Counted from the first letter of the stretch, positions 25,741 through 34,935 are shown. The stretch is 64,000 nucleotides of DNA from Bacillus sonorensis NBRC 101234 = KCTC 13918 (GCF_001592005.1 NZ_BCVZ01000001.1:1-64000); one strand, 5' to 3'. Program-made: numbers and translations. The notes: generated by a model from the sequence alone, not told the origin.

Positions 25741-27858
25741 TTAATAGTTCGTTAACGTTGTTCCCGGATAGTAAAATTTCAAAATAGAACTATATGAATT
25801 TCCTGCCGCGGCTCTTTCTTTGGCTCCGTATTGACTCATGCCGATGCCGTGGCCGTATCCTTTTCCAGCAATGACAAACCGATTGGATTCTTCCTTCACC
25901 TTCACATAGGTGCTTTTAAAAACGGAAGCTCCTATCATGGTTCTTAAATCAGTCGTTAACACATCAATGGTTGCGGATTTACTCGTCACTTTCGAATTGT
26001 TTTTCACAAGGTAATTGACCTTGATTGTCGCCCTTTTAGGACGCTGTCCTTGTGTCTTTCCGCTGAAGGCAATAGAACTGATGCCTGCAATTTTGACGCC
26101 ATCCGCGCCTGTTTCTTTGTTTTTGGTGATCCAGTTCTTTAATCCTTTCAGCTGCGATTCATTGGTTTCTGTCGTTTTCGACCACCAAGAACCGGCGCTG
26201 TTCAGATTAAGGGAACCGGTATGAATTTGTGTTTTGGAGAGCTTTAATGACCAGCTGTTTTGCGGATCCATCGAATCCTTTTTGGCAATCAGATAAGGAA
26301 CTTTTGAGCTCCAGACTTCATTGCTTGCTTCAGTGTACCCTCCGTTGCTTGAGGAATATACCGCGGTAATCAGGCTTCCATTGTATTTGAGAACTTTTCC
26401 TTTCGTCTGATCCACTGCCTTGCTGGAGTTTGCAGACCAGCTGTATCCGCCGTAAACTTGGAACGCCGTTGTATCCGCAACAGTCTGTCCAATTTTGCTG
26501 ACCGAATATGTACGGGCGGCCACAGCCTGTGCTTTCAACGCTTCTAAAGGCCAGCTTGCCGGCATTTCATTCGGAACGACCCCTTTTAAATAATCCTCGA
26601 AAGGAATATCCAAATTGATCGGTCTGATATATTTTCCGGACTCCACGGTAAAGTTGACCGTCCCTAAATATTCTTTGCCATTCAAGCTGATCCGGTTTGA
26701 AGTCGAATATTTTTCAGGCTGGATTTTCACAGCAGCTCCAAATGTTTTGATGTTTTTCAAACTCAAGTTTCCGCTGCTGACATTTAGGTTATAGGATTTT
26801 CCGTTTACCAGATAAAATTCCTTTGACAAATTTGTTTGGAGATTACTCGAAAGTGAATTCGTACTTCCGATCAGATGATGCGCATATGTCCCTTTTTCTT
26901 TTAAAATGGATTTTCCCTCTGCAGGAACTTCATCTTTCTTGATGAGCAGCAGCTGCCGGTTTTGTTTGGCTGCCAAAGACGCACCCATTAATACATCTGC
27001 GTACTTTGTGCCATTTGCAACAACCGCTTTATCAGTGTTTAAATTTAAATATTTTATAATGTTCGCAGAGAGCTGATATCTGCTTGTACCCGGAATTCTC
27101 GTAACCTGAGAGGCTTGTTTTTTGATCTTGCTTTCTACATTTTTGCTGACACTTGATGTGCCCCCCACCAAAATCACCTTTTTGGGAAGTTTGACATCAG
27201 GAAGATAATCTTTTCCCGCCAAAAATATAGGATACCCATTTTGAGCCGCATAAGGAGCGATGGCAAGTGCATCTTGATAAACGCTTCCTGTTACGACGAT
27301 CGCACCATTATAGCTTCCCATTTCTTTTGCTATATTGGCAGAGAGTGCATAGCGGTTTTTCCCGCTGATTCTTTTGATCTTGCCGTATTTCTTCAGCTTG
27401 CTTTCCACACTTTTTGAAATGCTTTTCTCTCCGCCGATCACCAAGATGTTATCGGGATCTAATGTTTTGATTTGGCTTTCGGTAGCGGATGTCAGCTTAT
27501 TCGGCTGAGAAAGCAATATTGGCGCATCCAGCTTTTTAGCCAGCGGGATCACAGAGAGCGAATCTCTGAATAGGTCCTCATCCTTGTTCATTACAATGAC
27601 AGCAGACGGGTTTTTCCATGCACTGGAAGCGACGGTATTTGCCGTATCATAACGGGTTGCCCCGCCAAATCGCTTTGTTTCCGCAACATTGCTGCCGGTC
27701 ACTTTATAATATCCGGCTGTTGAAATATCCAGGCTCGTCTTGTTTCCGATATAATTGCTCAGCCTGACCGATATGGACCCCGCAGCTTGAGAGACGGAAG
27801 GGGCGAAGAGTAACATGATGATCAGTGCAAAAAACATCACTTGCTTTGTTTTTTTCAA
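25741..27858 (-). CDS. lytB: Amidase enhancer LytB
   Basis: LytB stimulates and localises LytC. The 705-residue protein (the B. subtilis length) has a signal peptide (1-25), three cell-wall-binding type 2 repeats with 'RFGGATRYDTA', 'RISGKNRYALSA' and 'RIPGTSRYQLSA', and a C-terminal SpoIID-like domain. The latter shows 'FEDYLKGVVPNEMPASWPLE', 'QAVAARTYS' and 'GKGYGHGIGMSQYGA'. The repeats match those in LytC, indicating a shared wall ligand. Confidence 0.95.
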   Translation of the reverse strand: MKKTKQVMFFALIIMLLFAPSVSQAAGSISVRLSNYIGNKTSLDISTAGYYKVTGSNVAETKRFGGATRYDTANTVASSAWKNPSAVIVMNKDEDLFRDSLSVIPLAKKLDAPILLSQPNKLTSATESQIKTLDPDNILVIGGEKSISKSVESKLKKYGKIKRISGKNRYALSANIAKEMGSYNGAIVVTGSVYQDALAIAPYAAQNGYPIFLAGKDYLPDVKLPKKVILVGGTSSVSKNVESKIKKQASQVTRIPGTSRYQLSANIIKYLNLNTDKAVVANGTKYADVLMGASLAAKQNRQLLLIKKDEVPAEGKSILKEKGTYAHHLIGSTNSLSSNLQTNLSKEFYLVNGKSYNLNVSSGNLSLKNIKTFGAAVKIQPEKYSTSNRISLNGKEYLGTVNFTVESGKYIRPINLDIPFEDYLKGVVPNEMPASWPLEALKAQAVAARTYSVSKIGQTVADTTAFQVYGGYSWSANSSKAVDQTKGKVLKYNGSLITAVYSSSNGGYTEASNEVWSSKVPYLIAKKDSMDPQNSWSLKLSKTQIHTGSLNLNSAGSWWSKTTETNESQLKGLKNWITKNKETGADGVKIAGISSIAFSGKTQGQRPKRATIKVNYLVKNNSKVTSKSATIDVLTTDLRTMIGASVFKSTYVKVKEESNRFVIAGKGYGHGIGMSQYGAKERAAAGNSYSSILKFYYPGTTLTNY

Positions 27859-27893
27859 GACTCCAAATGTCTCCCTTCACTGACAAACTTCAA

Positions 27894-28211
27894 TTATTTC
27901 GCACTTTTGATTTCTTTTAATTCAAGTTGTCCTTTTTCGGTTTTCTTGTAAGTCACTTTTACTTTTTGGCCGTCTTTTAATTGATCAATGTCACCATCAT
28001 AATCGCCAACAATGTTTAAGCTGACAGGCTCGTTGTTAATCTTCACTTCAATCGTATGGGAATCTGCCAGTCCTACAAACGTACCGTCCTCCGTTTGAAC
28101 CTCATTTGTTTGGTCGGTTTGGTTGGTTTGCTCGCCTTGCTTTGACTGTTCTGCAGTGCCGCAGCCTGCCAGGAGCAGCATAAAGAACATGAGCGCCGCA
28201 AATTTCTTCAT
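27894..28211 (-). CDS. lytA: Lipoprotein LytA
   Basis: This 105-residue lipoprotein is the first gene of lytABC. The N-terminus is a lipoprotein signal with lipobox LAGC (Cys17), followed by a Gln/Thr-rich low-complexity linker (about 22-40) and a small beta-rich domain. It is anchored on the outer face of the membrane. Its biochemical function is not known. Confidence 0.88.
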   Translation of the reverse strand: MKKFAALMFFMLLLAGCGTAEQSKQGEQTNQTDQTNEVQTEDGTFVGLADSHTIEVKINNEPVSLNIVGDYDGDIDQLKDGQKVKVTYKKTEKGQLELKEIKSAK

Positions 28212-28231
28212 TTTTCATCACCTCTTGTTTT

Positions 28232-28303
28232 TTATCGACAAACATCTATAATTTTAAAGAAGAAAGCAGTGCATTGTAACATTCTTAAGTGCTATTTAAT
28301 CAA
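28232..28303 (-). promoter_or_regulatory. lytABC promoter region
   Basis: On the minus strand an extended -10, TGTTACAAT (TACAAT at 28278-28273), lies 19 bases after TTGATT (28303-28298). Closer to lytA, TAAA (28256-28253) and GTCGATAA (28239-28232) resemble sigma-D elements but with only 13 bases between them. B. subtilis lytABC has both sigma-A and sigma-D promoters; here only the general arrangement is supported. Confidence 0.45.
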
Positions 28304-28340
28304 CTTGTAATATTAAATCCAGCGATATGAAAAAAATAAG

Positions 28341-28368
28341 TTGTTTCTAGTATTTTAAAATTTATAAT
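28341..28368 (+). promoter_or_regulatory. Putative promoter of tagU (lytR)
   Basis: TTGTTT (28341-28346) and TATAAT (28363-28368) are 16 bases apart, about 36 bases upstream of the tagU start and divergent from the lytA promoter. Confidence 0.5.
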
Positions 28369-28404
28369 CATATAAGATGATAAAAAATTAAAAAAGCGGG
28401 GAAA

Positions 28405-29334
28405 ATGATGAGAGCTGAAAAAAGAAAAAAGAAGAGGAAAGTCCTTTTCATTATTTTAACGATTATAGGCTTATTCGTTTTATGTACGGGCGGCTATGCA
28501 TACTATCTTTGGAATAAAGCCGCCTCTACTGTCGCAAGCATTCATGAAGATCTTGGAAAGTCTGGTAAACGGGACAAGCAAGTTGACGTGAACAGCAAAG
28601 ATCCAATCGCTGTACTAATTATGGGTGTTGATGAAAGGAAAGGCGATAAAGGACGGGCCGATTCTCTTATTTATATGACGGTCAACCCTAAAACCAACAC
28701 AACGGAAATGGTCAGCATTCCGCGTGACACGTACACTAAAATTGTCGGCAAAGGGAAGATGGACAAGATCAACCACTCCTATGCCTACGGTGGAACCCAA
28801 ATGACCGTAGACACAGTGGAAAACTTCTTGGACGTACCTGTTGATTACTTCGTGAAGGTCAATATGGAAAGCTTCAAGGATATCGTTGACACACTAGGCG
28901 GAATTACGGTGAACAGCACGTTTGCCTTCAGCTATGACGGGCATTCTTTCAGCAAAGGGGAAATTACCCTAAACGGAGAAGAGGCCCTTGCATATACCCG
29001 GATGAGAAAGCAAGATCCGAAGGGAGACTTCGGAAGACAAGAGCGGCAGCGCCAAGTCATCGAAGGCATCATTAAAAAAGGCGCCAATATCTCATCCGTT
29101 ACGAAATTCGGCGATATGTTCGAGGTCATTGAAAACAATGTAAAAACAAACCTGACGTTTGATGATATGTGGGATATTCAGTCAAACTACAAATCAGCGC
29201 GTAATAAAGTCGTACAGCACCAGCTGAAAGGCGAAGGAACCAAAATTAACGGAATTTATTACTACAAAGTCGACGAGAGCGACCGCGCATCCATCTCAAA
29301 TGAATTAAAAGAAAGCCTTGCACTACACAATTAA
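28405..29334 (+). CDS. tagU: LytR-CpsA-Psr ligase TagU (LytR)
   Basis: This 309-residue LCP protein attaches wall teichoic and related polymers to peptidoglycan. A basic N-terminus and one membrane helix (about 12-34) precede the extracellular catalytic domain with 'GRADSLIYMTVNP', 'SIPRDTYTKI', 'KINHSYAYGG' and 'YTRMRKQDPKGDFGRQERQ'. Its position divergent from lytABC identifies it as LytR/TagU. The start ATG 28405 or the adjacent ATG 28408 follows GCGGGG. Confidence 0.93.
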   Translation: MMRAEKRKKKRKVLFIILTIIGLFVLCTGGYAYYLWNKAASTVASIHEDLGKSGKRDKQVDVNSKDPIAVLIMGVDERKGDKGRADSLIYMTVNPKTNTTEMVSIPRDTYTKIVGKGKMDKINHSYAYGGTQMTVDTVENFLDVPVDYFVKVNMESFKDIVDTLGGITVNSTFAFSYDGHSFSKGEITLNGEEALAYTRMRKQDPKGDFGRQERQRQVIEGIIKKGANISSVTKFGDMFEVIENNVKTNLTFDDMWDIQSNYKSARNKVVQHQLKGEGTKINGIYYYKVDESDRASISNELKESLALHN

Positions 29335-29335
29335 C

Positions 29336-29370
29336 AAAAAAACAGCTTACTCAAGCTGTTTTTTTGTTTT
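29336..29370 (+). terminator. tagU terminator
   Basis: A stem built on AAAAACAGCTT/AAGCTGTTTTT with loop ACTC and a T-run follows the tagU stop codon directly. Confidence 0.85.
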
Positions 29371-29521
29371 CGTTTATGGATATATAATCCATTTTCAAGT
29401 TGCCGATTTGATCATATTTTTGAAAAGCATCCTTATACTAAGGTTATACGTGTGAAAACGTTAGAATTGTGGTAAAGTTTAAGGTATCGACCACATACAC
29501 TTTAAGGAAGGTGCTTTATTA

Positions 29522-30400
29522 ATGAAAAAAGTAAGAAAAGCCATTATTCCAGCGGCAGGTCTTGGAACCCGCTTTTTGCCGGCCACGAAAGCGATGCCAA
29601 AAGAAATGCTTCCCATTGTCGACAAACCGACGATCCAATACATAGTCGAGGAAGCCATTGAATCCGGCATTGAAGATATTATTATCGTTACCGGTAAAGG
29701 AAAACGCGCCATCGAAGACCATTTCGACCATGCGCCTGAACTGGAACGCAACCTTGAAGAAAAAGGAAAAAAAGAGCTGCTTGAAAAAGTACAAAAAGCA
29801 TCTAATATGGCTGACATTCATTATATTAGACAAAAAGAGCCAAAAGGACTTGGACACGCTGTATGGTGTGCACGGAACTTTATCGGCAATGAGCCTTTTG
29901 CCGTTTTGCTCGGGGATGACATCGTGCAGGCTGAAACGCCTGGGCTCCGCCAGCTGATGGATGAATATGAAAAAACGCTTTCTTCCATCATTGGTGTTCA
30001 GCAAGTCCCTGAAGATCAAACACACCGCTACGGAATCATCGATCCTCTGACAAAAGAAGGCCGCAGATACCAAGTGAAGAACTTTGTTGAAAAGCCGAAG
30101 CCTGGAACTGCTCCTTCTAATTTGGCAATTCTCGGCCGCTATATCTTCACGCCTGAAATTTTTATGTATTTAGAAAAGCAGGAAGTCGGCGCCGGCGGTG
30201 AGATCCAATTGACAGACGCCATCCAAAAGTTAAATGAAATTCAGCGTGTATTCGCATACGACTTTGAAGGCAAACGATACGACGTCGGTGAAAAGCTCGG
30301 ATTTATCCAAACGACTCTTGAATTTGCCATGCAGGACCCTGAGCTGAAAACAAAGCTTGTTCCTTTTATGGAAAACTTATTGAATAAAGAAGAAATATAA
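29522..30400 (+). CDS. gtaB: UTP-glucose-1-phosphate uridylyltransferase GtaB
   Basis: GtaB makes UDP-glucose, the precursor of UDP-glucuronate for teichuronic acid, of glucosylated teichoic acid and of glycolipid anchors. The 292-residue protein has the nucleotidyltransferase motif '[21 protein letters not shown]' split over residues 9-29 and 'VEKPKPG' further on. A GGAAGG site precedes ATG 29522. It is a single-gene unit between tagU and the tag locus. I could not identify a convincing sigma-B promoter, although gtaB of B. subtilis has one. Confidence 0.97.
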   Translation: MKKVRKAIIPAAGLGTRFLPATKAMPKEMLPIVDKPTIQYIVEEAIESGIEDIIIVTGKGKRAIEDHFDHAPELERNLEEKGKKELLEKVQKASNMADIHYIRQKEPKGLGHAVWCARNFIGNEPFAVLLGDDIVQAETPGLRQLMDEYEKTLSSIIGVQQVPEDQTHRYGIIDPLTKEGRRYQVKNFVEKPKPGTAPSNLAILGRYIFTPEIFMYLEKQEVGAGGEIQLTDAIQKLNEIQRVFAYDFEGKRYDVGEKLGFIQTTLEFAMQDPELKTKLVPFMENLLNKEEI

Positions 30401-30404
30401 AAAC

Positions 30405-30440
30405 GCAAAAAACTGGCATCCTCACCTGCCAGTTTTTTTT
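30405..30440. terminator. Bidirectional terminator between gtaB and tagB
   Basis: AAAAACTGGCA and TGCCAGTTTTT flank an 8-base loop, giving U-runs on both strands between convergent gtaB and tagB. Confidence 0.88.
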
Positions 30441-31599
30441 ATAAGCTTTTATCTTTCACACTGCCGCCTTGAAGTTTGCTAACAAAATCCAGCAGCTGCC
30501 TGCTGGCATCTCCTTTTGAATATTGATTCCATTCATTTGCAAACCATTGAATCTTTTCACGGGCGTGCTGAATGTTTTGCAATTCCTCAAGAAGCATGTC
30601 ACGGGTGGCACAAGCTTTCCCCGGGATCACTGCTTCGTAGTCGTCAATCAGTCCCCGCTTTTCATCGTACTCTTTTAAATCATACGTATAAAACAGCATC
30701 GGTTTATCCAACAGGGCGTATTCGAAAGGAATCGAGGAATAATCTGATATCAGCACGTCGCTTTCGTACAACAGATCTTTTAATGGAAGCTCTGACACGT
30801 CCTTGATCATGCCTTCATGCTCTTCAAGCATGACATGGCCGCGGACGGCCGGGTGCAGCTTGACCAAAAGCAAAAATTCCCCCTTTAGCTCTTCAGAGAG
30901 CTGTTCTTTTGAAAAAGGGAGTTTCACGCTTGTCATATGATAGTCTCTGTATGTCGGCGCATAAAGAATGACCTTTTTGCCGGAATCCCCGACATGTTGT
31001 ACATCATCCTGAAAATATTGATCAGTCAAGGGAACGCCTGTCCGCAGCAGCTGCTCATCTTTTATTCCGAATGACCGTTTGAAAATATCCGCCATCTTTT
31101 CCGATCCGACGGTGATGTAATCAAATGAAGCATACACTTTTTTAAACCTCTTGATATCGGAAGCGGTTCTGTGCCGGTTGCCGATATCCTCAAGGCCGAA
31201 TTTCTTCAGCGCGCCGTTTGCATGCCAAATTTGAATGCACTTCGTCTGAGGCCGTTTGTTAAGGACGCTCGTCAGCAAAAAATAATTGTCTGTGATCACG
31301 CATTTGCTTCTGAACATCCGGTAAACGGCCCTCATCAAATGAACAGGATTTTTCTCATTGATCATGGTTGATGCAACAGACGGATATTCCTTTGCAAGAG
31401 AAACCGCATGCCTCGTATACAGCACTTCGATTTCAAACGGACAGTCTGATTTTTCGTATTCATTTAACAGCGCTCTTGCGTTATCCTGGAAGGAAACGAG
31501 AAGAACGGCTCTGTTTCGGGGCTGCACCCATTTCAGCATGAAGCCGATGACTGAAAGGGCGGCCGAATAAAACGTGGCGAGTAATGACCGTATATTCAT
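30439..31599 (-). CDS. tagB: Teichoic acid glycerol-phosphate primase TagB
   Basis: TagB adds the first glycerol phosphate from CDP-glycerol to the ManNAc-GlcNAc lipid linkage unit. The 386-residue membrane-associated enzyme shows the CDP-glycerol glycerophosphotransferase motifs 'QIWHANGALKKFG', 'LYAPTYRDY', 'VKLHP' and 'LISDYSSIPFEYALLDKPMLF'. An N-terminal hydrophobic segment may associate with the membrane. It follows tagA in a two-gene operon. Confidence 0.92.
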   Translation of the reverse strand: MNIRSLLATFYSAALSVIGFMLKWVQPRNRAVLLVSFQDNARALLNEYEKSDCPFEIEVLYTRHAVSLAKEYPSVASTMINEKNPVHLMRAVYRMFRSKCVITDNYFLLTSVLNKRPQTKCIQIWHANGALKKFGLEDIGNRHRTASDIKRFKKVYASFDYITVGSEKMADIFKRSFGIKDEQLLRTGVPLTDQYFQDDVQHVGDSGKKVILYAPTYRDYHMTSVKLPFSKEQLSEELKGEFLLLVKLHPAVRGHVMLEEHEGMIKDVSELPLKDLLYESDVLISDYSSIPFEYALLDKPMLFYTYDLKEYDEKRGLIDDYEAVIPGKACATRDMLLEELQNIQHAREKIQWFANEWNQYSKGDASRQLLDFVSKLQGGSVKDKSL

Positions 31600-31631
31600 G
31601 ATTCAACCTAATCTCTTTTAAAATGTAATGG

Positions 31632-32420
31632 CTAGCTATGCATCGATTTGTTTTGAGGTTCTTTCACCTGTTCAGGATAGTAGCTCTGTTTTTGAACCCT
31701 TTCCTCCTTCAGAACGGTGAATGCGTATTTAGGGATATTCATCATCCGTTTCCATCTTGAAGGATTCGTCACAAGGCGGTACAGCCATTCAAGGTTCAGG
31801 CGAATCAGCCAGCCCGGCGCCCGTTTCACGGTTCCGCTGAACACATCAAAGCTTCCGCCGAGGCCGATGGCAATCGCCTGCGGGAATAAATGCTTATATT
31901 CATAAATAAATCGTTCCTGATGCGGATAGCCGAGGGCCACGAATACCATGTCCGGTTTTGCTTTTGCAATCCGCTTGGCGACCGCTTCTTTGTCCTTTGC
32001 ATAACCGTCCGAGTATCCGACTACGCTGATATTCGGATATTCAGATGAAATGCGGTCTACGACAGCTTGATTGACCTCTTTTTTTGCGCCGTATAAAAAG
32101 ACCCTTTTCTTTTTGTCATTGGCGATCTTTAGCAGATTGATAAAAACATCATACCCTGCGATTCTTGATTTTAACCGGCTATTCGTCAGCTTTGACATCA
32201 TCACGACGCCGATGCCGTCGGGCAGGATAAAATCAGCGGATGACAAAACATTGCAATAGCTGCTGTCTTTAGCAGCTGCATAGCCGATTTCAGGGTTGAC
32301 GGTCGCAATGTATGCCCCTACCCGCCGATTAATGTATGAATGTTCAAGATGATGCAAAAAGCCGGGCAAATCGGCATTTACATATGACAGTTTATGAATG
32401 CGTTCCGTTTGCACAAACAT
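31632..32420 (-). CDS. tagA: N-acetylmannosaminyltransferase TagA
   Basis: TagA transfers ManNAc from UDP-ManNAc to the TagO product, completing the linkage disaccharide. The 262-residue GT26 protein has 'ILPDGIGVVMMSK' with the putative catalytic Asp, 'YDVFINLLKIA', 'FLYGAKKEVN' and 'ALGYPHQERFIYEYK'. Start ATG 32420 follows a perfect GGAGGAG; a longer frame to 32495 lacks one. Its substrate depends on MnaA, here encoded at 47.2-48.3 kb. Confidence 0.93.
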   Translation of the reverse strand: MFVQTERIHKLSYVNADLPGFLHHLEHSYINRRVGAYIATVNPEIGYAAAKDSSYCNVLSSADFILPDGIGVVMMSKLTNSRLKSRIAGYDVFINLLKIANDKKKRVFLYGAKKEVNQAVVDRISSEYPNISVVGYSDGYAKDKEAVAKRIAKAKPDMVFVALGYPHQERFIYEYKHLFPQAIAIGLGGSFDVFSGTVKRAPGWLIRLNLEWLYRLVTNPSRWKRMMNIPKYAFTVLKEERVQKQSYYPEQVKEPQNKSMHS

Positions 32421-32520
32421 CTCCTCCTTCCAGCATAAAAGTCCAATTATATGTTTAAACGAAAGTAACATGTCAAAGGAAAGGGGCAAGCCCATAAATT
32501 CATTTGGTCTAACGTATATT

Positions 32521-32581
32521 TTAACATAGATGATTCATAAAAGCTTAACAATATCTTTACATCAGATTAAGATTTTTTACG
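32521..32581 (+). promoter_or_regulatory. PhoP-box cluster overlapping the tagA promoter
   Basis: TTAACA (32545), TTTACA (32556) and TTAAGA (32567) recur at an exact 11-base period; TTTACG (32576) and TTAACA (32521) lie on either side. The boxes cover both the -35 and -10 of the tagA promoter, consistent with the known PhoP repression of tagAB in phosphate starvation. Confidence 0.7.
32523..32551 (-). promoter_or_regulatory. tagAB promoter
   Basis: On the minus strand TTGTTA (32551-32546) and TATGTT (32528-32523) are 17 bases apart. The elements are embedded in the PhoP-box cluster. Confidence 0.6.
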
Positions 32582-32656
32582 CCGGATTCAGACAGAGGGG
32601 CGAAAAGAGGAGAATTTTAAAACAAAATTTGGAATTTCATTTGCTGTTTACAACAC

Positions 32657-32685
32657 TTAACGTTTACTAGGCAATGTGCTATAAT
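32657..32685 (+). promoter_or_regulatory. tagD operon promoter with adjacent PhoP-like boxes
   Basis: TTAACG (32657-32662) and TATAAT (32680-32685) are 17 bases apart, with the extended -10 TGC. TTTACA (32647), TTAACG (32657) and TTTACT (32663) around the -35 resemble PhoP boxes but with irregular spacing. Confidence 0.75.
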
Positions 32686-32821
32686 AAATGATCAGTGAAG
32701 ACATACGGAAAAATTGTCTTTTTTTAGTGAAGAGTATACGTGTTTTTCGGATCCGCAAATTTCGGAAAGTTAATTATAGTTGTTTGTGACGTTATAGTTT
32801 AGGAAGGAGCGTACATTTAAC

Positions 32822-33211
32822 ATGAAGAAAGTCATCACATACGGAACGTTTGATTTATTGCATTGGGGACATATAAAGCTGTTGGAACGCGCCAAACAGC
32901 TTGGCGATTATCTAATCGTAGCGATCTCTACTGACGAGTTCAACCTTCAAAAACAGAAAAAGGCCTACCACAGCTATGAGCACCGTAAGCTCATTCTGGA
33001 AACCATCCGCTACGTCGATGAAGTCATTCCGGAAAAAAGCTGGGATCAAAAAGTCCAGGATGTCATCGACCATGATATTGACGTTTTTGTCATGGGGGAT
33101 GACTGGGAAGGAAAATTTGATTTCTTAAAAGAACATTGCGAAGTCATCTATCTGCCTAGAACAGAAGGAATTTCGACAACTAAAATCAAAGAGGAAATCG
33201 CCGGCCTGTAA
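32822..33211 (+). CDS. tagD: Glycerol-3-phosphate cytidylyltransferase TagD
   Basis: TagD makes CDP-glycerol, the donor for TagB and TagF. The 129-residue protein shows the nucleotidyltransferase HxGH motif in 'LLHWGHIKLLERA' (residues 13-25) and 'RTEGISTTKIK' near the C-terminus. It matches the B. subtilis enzyme in length. It heads the plus-strand operon. Confidence 0.97.
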   Translation: MKKVITYGTFDLLHWGHIKLLERAKQLGDYLIVAISTDEFNLQKQKKAYHSYEHRKLILETIRYVDEVIPEKSWDQKVQDVIDHDIDVFVMGDDWEGKFDFLKEHCEVIYLPRTEGISTTKIKEEIAGL

Positions 33212-33237
33212 TGGAAAAAGAAATAGAGTTCTTTCTG

Positions 33238-33279
33238 GAAGTACTTTTCCTGAAAAAGGAAAAGTACTTCTTGTAATTT
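33238..33279 (+). terminator. Strong hairpin between tagD and the next gene
   Basis: A perfect 14-bp stem (33238-33251 with 33257-33270) has a GAAAA loop and is followed by TTGTAATTT, a weak U-run. It may be a partial terminator or an mRNA stabiliser that keeps tagD expressed above the downstream genes. Confidence 0.6.
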
Positions 33280-33337
33280 AGAGCCCGTTTAGCTATATTT
33301 GTATTGCACAAATTCCCATGGATAGAGGAGAAAATAA

Positions 33338-34879
33338 ATGAATATCAGTCGTTTATTTAAGATGAAGCGAAATGAAAATGAGGAAAATATCCTTCAAAAA
33401 CATAGTTTTCGAGTATTAAATGAACATTCTCTTGAAGAGCAAAAAGAAGTAGCCGTAGTCGTCCCTGTCTATAATGCGGAGAAGTACCTGAACATAACGG
33501 TAGATTCCGTGATTAAACAAAACTTCGGTTTTCACCGGATATCTTTGATTTTGGTTGATGATTGTTCAACAGACAGCTCAAGGGAAATCCTGAACGAATA
33601 TGCCAGCCTTTACGAAAATATTACGGTCGTTCTTTTAGATACCAATACCGGAACGCCCGCCCATCCGAGAAACTTGGGAATCGAGCTGGCAAATGCGAAA
33701 TACATTACGTTCCTTGATGCAGATGACTGGTTTGCGCCGAACGGAATTTTAAGTCTATATAATATTCTCGAAGAGAGTCAAGTCAACTATGCCGTAGGAA
33801 AAACGATACAGGTTGAAGCCGGCGGCCAGAAAATTATCGGTAAATATGAATCTGTGAGGAAAAGGCTGAATATATCTCCGCTTTCGATTCCGCATATTTT
33901 TTATCATTTGGGGCCGCGTGCGAGAATGATGCGTCTTGATTTTATAAGGGATCACAAGATCAGGTTCCCTGAAATGAAGTTTGCGGAAGACAAGCAGTTT
34001 TTCATGGATGTGTTGTTTAAATGCGAAGAAATTTCAACAACAACAGATCCGATCTACTATCTGAACCGGATGGACGATAATAACGAATCATTGACGAAGC
34101 AGACAAATATTATCGAAAAAACAGATTCCAACATAGCCGTCATGAAATATGTCCTGCGCAAAAAGCTTGATCAGAATATAGAGAAAATGGCGATCAACCG
34201 CCTGATTGAGTTTGATTCGATTACCCGTCTGTTTGACAGGCACCATTTCTTAAAGAGCGAAAACAAAGAAGAGTATTTTGAAAAATTCCGAGAGATTCTA
34301 GGAATATTAAAGAAGACGAAATATGATATTTCCGAAACGTTTTTCAAACCGCTGCACAAGATTGCATTTGATTTATTGAAAGAAAAGCGCTATGAAGAAG
34401 TTGAGCAGTTATTTCGCTGGTCCAAAAAGCAGGCTGATAAAAAAATCGTCATTAAAGGCGATACAGCTTACTATGAAGGTCCTTTAAAAGACGAAAAATA
34501 CAAACTGATCGAAATTCCCCTGCATGCAGAGGTGAACAGCCATGAATTTCACGATGATGTTTTTGTCCTGAATTTCGCGGCTTATGGAAAACAGAGGGAA
34601 CACATAAACGGCATACAGTTTCAGCACAGGGAAACAGCCAAAATCACTCATGACTTTAACGTGACTGCTGAGGCTGACGGTTCCTATCGCTTGAAGCTGA
34701 CCCTTGATGAGCTGGCGGAACTGCGCTCAGGTGGATATGTCATGTATCTTGTGTATAATGATTATGAAAGAATTAATATCATTAAGCAGTCAGACGTTAA
34801 ATCTGAAAAGGACATCAACCAAAAATCATACACCTTTTATAAGACTGTAAAAGGCAACATTTCTTTAAAAATAAAATAA
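33338..34879 (+). CDS. Family-2 glycosyltransferase in the tagE position
   Basis: This 513-residue protein has an N-terminal GT-A domain (about residues 38-260) with 'VVVPVYNAEKYLNITVDSVI', 'LVDDCSTDSS' and 'TFLDADDWF', and 'FAEDKQFFMDVL' as the likely catalytic base region. It resembles the TarS/TarP/GgaA type of teichoic acid glycosyltransferases. The C-terminal 250 residues probably form a linker and a beta-rich domain. It occupies the place between tagD and tagF that in B. subtilis 168 holds the GT4 glucosyltransferase tagE. Adding a sugar to polyglycerol phosphate is inferred; the sugar is unknown. Confidence 0.82.
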   Translation: MNISRLFKMKRNENEENILQKHSFRVLNEHSLEEQKEVAVVVPVYNAEKYLNITVDSVIKQNFGFHRISLILVDDCSTDSSREILNEYASLYENITVVLLDTNTGTPAHPRNLGIELANAKYITFLDADDWFAPNGILSLYNILEESQVNYAVGKTIQVEAGGQKIIGKYESVRKRLNISPLSIPHIFYHLGPRARMMRLDFIRDHKIRFPEMKFAEDKQFFMDVLFKCEEISTTTDPIYYLNRMDDNNESLTKQTNIIEKTDSNIAVMKYVLRKKLDQNIEKMAINRLIEFDSITRLFDRHHFLKSENKEEYFEKFREILGILKKTKYDISETFFKPLHKIAFDLLKEKRYEEVEQLFRWSKKQADKKIVIKGDTAYYEGPLKDEKYKLIEIPLHAEVNSHEFHDDVFVLNFAAYGKQREHINGIQFQHRETAKITHDFNVTAEADGSYRLKLTLDELAELRSGGYVMYLVYNDYERINIIKQSDVKSEKDINQKSYTFYKTVKGNISLKIK

Positions 34880-34935
34880 AAAATCGTTCTGCTTTTTATG
34901 ATTTGGATTTGATAAAAGAGGAGTAGACTTATTTT

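Larger units (their letters stand above)
32421..32821. other. Divergent tagA-tagD control region
   Basis: This 401-base gap has no gene. It contains the tagA promoter, at least four PhoP-box-like hexamers between 32521 and 32581, a further cluster at 32647-32668, the tagD promoter and a tagD leader of about 130 bases. The arrangement matches a bidirectional control region for teichoic acid genes. Confidence 0.8.

Noticed and set aside
28212-28404. Strong sigma-D promoter for lytABC
   Set aside because: The best candidate has only 13 bases between elements, so it is listed as weak rather than firm.
29401-29521. sigma-B promoter for gtaB
   Set aside because: GTTTAA and a GGTAT-like element are present but not in the required order and spacing.
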